Positions 58,266 to 64,000 of a stretch of DNA of 64,000 nucleotides are shown in pieces. The stretch is taken from positions 6,613,370-6,677,369 of the forward strand of contig OX463781.1 of NCBI GenBank assembly GCA_949825025.1, given 5' to 3'. The translations under genes and the position numbers were made by a program. The stretch comes from Siphlonurus alternatus (taxonomy: Eukaryota; Arthropoda; Insecta; Ephemeroptera; Siphlonuridae). The notes beneath the pieces were generated by a model that was not told the origin of the DNA, ran no database searches, and saw only the letters and a program-made list of their open reading frames with translations. The stretch's first letter is position 1; the number at the start of each line of letters is the position of its first letter.

Positions 58266-60429
58266 TAATTTCTTTCATATAAAATTAATTGCTTGCTGTC
58301 AAATATTGAACGTCTTGTTGTCAGTGGAAAACAAGGAGTTCCGCCTTGCTGATTACAAAATGAAAATAAAAAGCAGAGAGAGATATTTTTATATTAATTT
58401 AGACTGATATAAATAATGGTAATAAAATAATGTTTTTTTGTAGTGTTTTTCAAATAAATTTGATTGTTTTTTATACATTATTAATGTTTTCTTTTGTAGT
58501 ATGAAATCTATTAGTATATATAATTTTGTTTGGATAAAGATAGATTACAGCCTTCTATATTATTTTAAATACAAGCTTTTCAAAGATACAAAACCCAATT
58601 ACATATAAAATGCCAACTAACATCACGTTTTTCATATTCAAATTAAACTGTATAAAGTAAGAGAGTATTACATGTTTGATGTAAAACAATTGAAGAGATT
58701 GCATGAGTGGATTTGATGCAATTTGTAATTATTTGATAATAATTAAAATATTATAATATATTTTCTAATATAGCAGCTGCTGTATATATTTAATATACTT
58801 GGCAAAAATTTATATATTATAACAAAAAAATGTATCGTATAAATTATTACACTAATTTGTAATTTCTATATTAAATAGACACTATATAGGTAATTATGTG
58901 TGTCTAGTCAAATATTTGCAAAATTTTGCAGAAGCTCTTTTGCCATGTTCTAAGTTAGATATACTAAAAGCAGCAATAACATGGTGATGTTTATCTATTT
59001 GTCCATCAAACTGCTATCTTAAAACAACAAATTATACAACTGTTTTTTTTTTAATTATTTTTATCATAAATTTGCTAATTTTTATGATTTAATGACTTCT
59101 AAAAAAATATTTAAACAAAAGTATAAATTTCCATGACATAAAAAATGTTTTGTCTGTCGGTATATAATATTTTTTTACATAATCAGAGAAGACAAAATAG
59201 TAAAAAAAGGGGGGGAGAGCATAATTAGATTTTATATGCCTATAATAGAAAATACAGACATGCAGTGCCTTTTTCTTCTTATTATTATTATATGTCTTTT
59301 TCTTATATTACTTTGTGTGAGCTTGCATATAATATTTTTTTAGTACCATTGGTGTAATATAACTTGTATAATTTCTCCTCACAAGAGCCGCCAAGAGTCA
59401 AGTTAAATGAGGGAAATTTCATTTTTATTATTTTATTGCTCATTCTTTTCCTTCCCTCCTTGTCTCCACCGCCATCATCAAAAAACCTTACTGTAATAAT
59501 ATATTATACAACCTGTCATATGAACAATTCTATATGCGTGTGTGTTAATATATAGAAAGTATGAAAACTTACCTCAGTATTTTTATATTAAGCAATTATT
59601 AAATATTTTACTTTATATTGCTTAATAGTAAAGCAATTAAAGTTCATATAATTACATTTGATGTTTTATTTCTTTTTAAAAATTACTAAAATTGTTTAAC
59701 AATATAATGATATGACAATTAAATAATCTTTTTTTTTACATACCACATTATTAGTTAAAATGTTACTATTAATGGCAGAAAAATGTTAATTTTTATTATA
59801 CCTTTTCTGAAATCTCTATTATTTTAAAGAATTTTGAATTCTGTCTATCTTTTTATAATTGTAATTTTATACATCTTACTTTGCAATGTTTAAAGAAATA
59901 CCAAGACATATTATAATAAAGATTAAACGTTGTTTTTACCCAGCATATATTTATGTTTATATTGTTTCATTTCTTAAAAATATTTTCATGGCATTTAATT
60001 TAAGTATAGTTTTTACCAAATATGTTCAGTGCATTGTTCTTAGTATATGAAGATATAATAATAAATATTATAATTTATAATGAGCACGTGATACCACAGT
60101 GCTTAATTTAAGTGGATATTCCTGCATGGTTGGTGTTTGAAATATTATACAACAAAATAGGATAAAGATATCACAAAATAAATATTGTATATAAATTTAG
60201 TATTATTTTTTAATCTTTGCATTAAACAAATGGAGTGAACACAACTACAAGCACTCCATTGAATTGAAATAATTTAGGGGGAAAAAATGGAGCATCTCTC
60301 CTATAGTACAAAGTACTGTAAGAGTAGTGCATCTTTACATATAAGGACCAGTAGGACCACGTTATACTTCAGAGAGCTTTTCCTTGTAGTGTCCAATAAA
60401 TTGAATATTTCAAAGTCTCTTCAGTGATT
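58266..60429. other. AT-rich stretch with E-box
   Basis: About 2.2 kb of AT-rich DNA; GCAGCTGC at 58773-58780. A G run (GGGGGGAGAG) near 59210. Nothing else supported. Confidence 0.45.
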
Positions 60430-60570
60430 CTCACTTCCCTGCCACATTGATGTATGGTGGCAGTTTGTTTCCGTTGACCTCTTGACCAGGTGATGCGGTC
60501 CTTCCTCCATGCGGGTATCGTTGGGGCAGGCAGTCACCGGCGAATAAATCGCCTTCCATAGAGGGCATCA
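60430..60570. promoter_or_regulatory. Mixed-composition island
   Basis: Unique segment with CCTCTTGACCAGGTGATGCG and GGCAGTCACCGGCGAATAAA. No coding signal. Confidence 0.27.
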
Positions 60571-61259
60571 AGATGTGCGAAGAATTTGTTGAAAATTTAG
60601 TTAAAATTTCTAATCATTCTTTTTATAATTTTACATATTTTTATATTGATTTCCAACAAGGAATATAATATATTTTTGCTAGTTCTCTATTATTTAGATA
60701 CAAATTAACCTCTATACCTTTTCTCATTTAAAAGTGATGTATATATAAAATATATTAGATCTTCAAACTATACATTTATGTTATTAATCTTATGACGTCA
60801 GAAGATAATAATGTTAATTTCAACAATACACGTCCATATAATTTACACTTTTTTTTCTGTTAATGGCTAAACTAAACAAGGCTATATCTCAAGCTTTTGT
60901 AGTTCTTGTCATGGCCTATCCGTGTTAATTTAGTGAAGCGTTTGGTGGTCGATGCATGCTGCACACTAATGCTAATAGCAGCTGCTTCAAATAGCCCCTC
61001 TTCCCAATTGTTAGAAAATATTGAGAGGAGGGGGAAAAATAGTATAATAAATTACAGTAATATATTTTAGTATAAATAATAGGGATAAAGAAATATTTTC
61101 TTTAGACTTTAACATAATTTGTGAGTTGTCTTGATTTTCTCCCCTCCTATTTTTATATACGATCGTTTGTTACACTCTTAAAATTCTCCCTCATTTTTGA
61201 CATTTTTGTTAAAAAAAAAAGGAAGATTTATTTACCAACTGCTCTTTTTTTTATATTTA
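60571..61259. other. AT-rich spacer with E-box
   Basis: AT-rich except 60900-61010, which carries AGCAGCTGCTTCAAAT at 60977-60992, sharing its first 14 bases with 39561-39574. Confidence 0.45.
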
Positions 61260-61500
61260 ATGTTTTTTATTTTTTTTCCACCTGAAGAAGCATGATAGTT
61301 TGACCAATGTCCATACAAGATGATGTATTGAAAAGGTGCAAAACCTCCTCTGCTGTAACAAACGAGCTATAATGACAATAGTACACAGGCCACCGCAAAC
61401 AGATTGTGAAGAGAGTTTGCTTCTTGTTTGAGGAAGAGATTTTCTGCTTGTGAAAGAAGCTTTTTGTCACAGCAGGGGACAATTTTTTACCTTCAGTTTA
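61260..61500. promoter_or_regulatory. Mixed-composition island
   Basis: Unique segment containing GGCCACCGCAAACAGATTGT, with a Runx-type ACCGCAAAC core, after a T-rich tract. A 71-codon minus-strand frame has no domain. Confidence 0.22.
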
Positions 61501-61839
61501 AGAAAATTGCAAAACAAGATGAAACCATTACTAAAGGTATTATAGTGTGTAAAATTCACATTTAAGTTTTTATTAATTGTGTAAAATTTCAGTATTGAAA
61601 ACTTTGTCAATGTCTAAAGATTGCAAAATCACACTTTTTGGATCAAAATTACAAAAATAAAAGTAAATAAGCACAAGGCTGATCTTGTCACAAACGTTTT
61701 ATGCAACTTCTCATTTAACAATTAAAATACATTGAAAGTGCAATAAAATGTTGGTTTAATGAATTATTTATTGAAATAAGATAACCGATTTGCAAAGAAA
61801 AGGACGTTATTCTTCATTCCTAAAGATTCTTTCTCTTAG
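61501..61839. other. AT-rich spacer
   Basis: AT-rich; nothing recognised. Confidence 0.5.
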
Positions 61840-62065
61840 ACTCTCTCGATCCTACCTGCTCTACAAAAAGCCTTGCACTGGGATGCTGCATTCTGCTCTT
61901 TGCTCGCCTGTTGCCGGCTGTAGTCACGTGACACAACTTCACGCCTGTAAAGCAAACACGGGCCTGGGGGTGGCACGGTTACCGCAGAGTGCAGCCGCTC
62001 TCGCCGGCTTTGTGTCCCCGCGCCGCTCGGTGAAGCGATCCAAGCACATTCCTGTAGACATTCAC
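61840..62065. promoter_or_regulatory. GC-rich island
   Basis: Strong GC-rich unique segment (GGGGGTGGCACGGTTACCGC, TGTCCCCGCGCCGCTCGGTG) with AGTCACGTGAC near 61922. A 104-codon plus-strand frame (61790-62104) spans it without a recognisable domain; its start codon is not ATG. Confidence 0.3.
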
Positions 62066-63889
62066 AGGTATCTACTCATTCAAGTTTTCTCAAGAAATAA
62101 ATAGCCTTGTAGGGGTGATGTTCCTTTTTTTGTATGCCATTTTTCATATTGATAATTTACAATACAAGCAAATAATGCATTGAAAATTTTTCACAAAAAC
62201 ATATTTTCTTATGTAATATTTGTTATATGAATGCTTGTCCTGACACATCCTTTCAATTGACAGCTAAATTTATTGCACTAGTATGAATTATTGACTTGAA
62301 TTCTTCCGTTACACAACATTTTATTTTTAACCATTTCAAAAAGAATAAATAATATTCTAAATTACATAAAAATCTTTGAATGGAAAATGTAAAACTGGAA
62401 TATCATGTATCATTTAGTCGTTTTTGAAATATAAATCTAGAAAAACTTGAATATAAAATATTACCATCAAAGCTATCTCAGATTTGCATTACATGTAAAA
62501 TAAAATTAGGAAATTCTTATTGGTCATAAAAATATTAAAACGCATTTTCCCAGAAGCATAAAATATATTTAAATCTTAAATATTTTTTGAATACATCATT
62601 ACCAAACAACTAAAACATGTATACATAAAAAAATAATAATCATGAGTTATATTTTTAATCCAATATTATAATATAAGATTATATCTATAAATAAGATTAT
62701 ACAGATTTTTATAACCAGTAGCTAAACATAATATTTTATTATTATCTTTTGAAAATTTATCTTATGTAAGTCTTTATATGGATCCTAATGTCAAATATAC
62801 AATATAAGAAGAATACTATAGCTATATAGGAAGTTCTATTATATATATATATTATTACAAAAGAGGTGGTTAAGTGTATTGAAGACTTGGTGACATAAGG
62901 TTACCAGCTTTTTATTGTAACTGTTGCCCATTCAAGTGTCAGAAGACATGGAGGAAAGTGAAAGAATAAAAAAAATACAACTAGCATCAGTACTATTATA
63001 CAATATATAATGTAAAGAAATCTCTCGAGGATGTATTCTGAAGTGTGTGGGCCAAGTTATTATACATGTGAGAGCTGAGGGGGAGAGAGAGAGAGAGAGA
63101 GAGACTTGTAAGAGCCTAAAGAGAGATATGAGGGAATTAACAATGCAAGAAGGATGCTCATAGATTAACCAGCATTATTGTTATTATTATAATAAAAGCC
63201 ATGCAATGCCACATAAACTATATTGTATTAGGTACATGTGTATGGTGTAAAGACTATAAGGGTATAGGACTTTTAAGGTATGAAAAATGTTTAAGATTTA
63301 TATAATAAGATGTAATATATTTCATGGTTCACTAAATAATATTAAAACATGTATGAATTACATAATATTTATAGAAGTCAAGTTTATAACAGTGAGTTTA
63401 GTATTTAAAACTAGAGAGCTTCAATTTAAATATATCCATGGCATGGTATAACTGAAATAAAGAATTTTCAACATGGTATACAGTATATATTAGTCCACGT
63501 ATACAGTATAATTAGCATGCAAATATTATTTATTATTTCAGTATATGTTGTACACATAAAATTACAGCTGGAGATTTACTCGAGTAATATGCATTTTGAT
63601 TTTATTTTAGTGTCAGTATGATTTATTTCAAACTAAAATTAACTGTTTTTTTTACGTAGAAGAACATTAATATAAAATAGAAACATAATATTTATGGCTG
63701 TAATTATTAATAATTATATTCATAATTATATAAATTGTTTTTAGTTTTTACAACTTTTTTTCAACATTATGTATTTAAAGATTATCAAGTTTAAACTAAT
63801 TTTGTATTCTCTTTGTAACAAATAACAAGGTAAAAGAAAATATTAACATGTTTTACAAAGTAAATTAAGTCTTACAAATTTGCATTGTT
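62066..63889. other. AT-rich stretch with short (GA)n
   Basis: AT-rich. A short (GA)n of about 12 units lies at 63079-63103. No gene, RNA or shared repeat recognised. Confidence 0.5.
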
Positions 63890-64000
63890 GAGGCACTCAG
63901 CTGTGGTAGCCTTCGAGGAATGCACCACCACCGGTGCTAAGTGGCAGTCAGCCGAGCCAATGTTTGTTTTTGGCTGAGCCACTTGCTCTCATGTTGACAT
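63890..64000. promoter_or_regulatory. Island cut by the window edge
   Basis: Mixed segment (GGAATGCACCACCACCGGTG, GCAGTCAGCCGAGCCAATGT) running off the right end. Cannot be judged from this window. Confidence 0.2.

Overview
This window looks like intergenic or intronic DNA from a large, AT-rich invertebrate genome. An arthropod, perhaps an insect, is my best guess. That guess rests on base composition, on the mix of DNA transposons (hAT, pogo/Tigger, TA-target elements, a foldback element) and on non-LTR tails ending in TTTGAAT repeats; nothing diagnostic of a species was seen. I found no convincing multi-exon protein gene, no intact transposase, no tRNA gene, no CRISPR array and no bacterial operon. 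Most long ORFs are low-complexity, lie in repeats or are chance openings. Two weak coding candidates are given: a possible small spliced transcript at 5.3-5.9 kb (+) and a 92-codon ORF at 49.1-49.4 kb (-).

Layout. 0-5 kb: AT-rich DNA with GC-rich islands (841-1180, 3215-3430), a doubled (TA)n/37-bp unit and small foldback MITEs, then a perfect 159-bp hAT MITE with an 8-bp target duplication (4920-5078). 6.2-8.5 kb: an array alternating two palindromic repeats (P about 0.2 kb, Q about 0.5 kb) in the order P-Q-P'-Q-P'-Q-P. 9-28 kb: scattered MITEs, one LINE 3' tail, and unique islands that look like candidate regulatory elements. 28.1-34.4 kb: a four-level nest, in which a 6.25-kb hAT-type element (8-bp TSD) holds a 3.86-kb pogo/Tigger-type element (TA TSD), which holds a 2.64-kb TA-flanked element, which holds a 328-bp foldback element. 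A 5S rRNA-derived fragment lies in the outer hAT layer. 35.66-38.77 kb: a 3.1-kb foldback (FB/MULE-like) transposon with a perfect 9-bp TSD, long inverted arms and two opposed arrays of a ~36-bp minisatellite. 42-47 kb: a second foldback of the family found inside the nest, a LINE tail, a 797-bp hAT element (8-bp TSD) sharing a subterminal module with the 6.25-kb one, and a 316-bp TA-flanked palindromic MITE. 47-64 kb: mostly AT-rich DNA with a long (GA)n tract and many GC-rich islands.

Two systems overlap here. One is a dense record of nested and palindromic DNA transposons, most of them non-autonomous. The other is a series of 100-350-bp GC-rich, unique, homopolymer-poor islands spread through the AT-rich background. 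The E-box octamer GCAGCTGC recurs, five times as the decamer GCAGCTGCTT, and one pair of islands shares a module. That pattern would fit the cis-regulatory landscape of a developmental gene outside the window, but this is inference; conservation and chromatin data would decide it.
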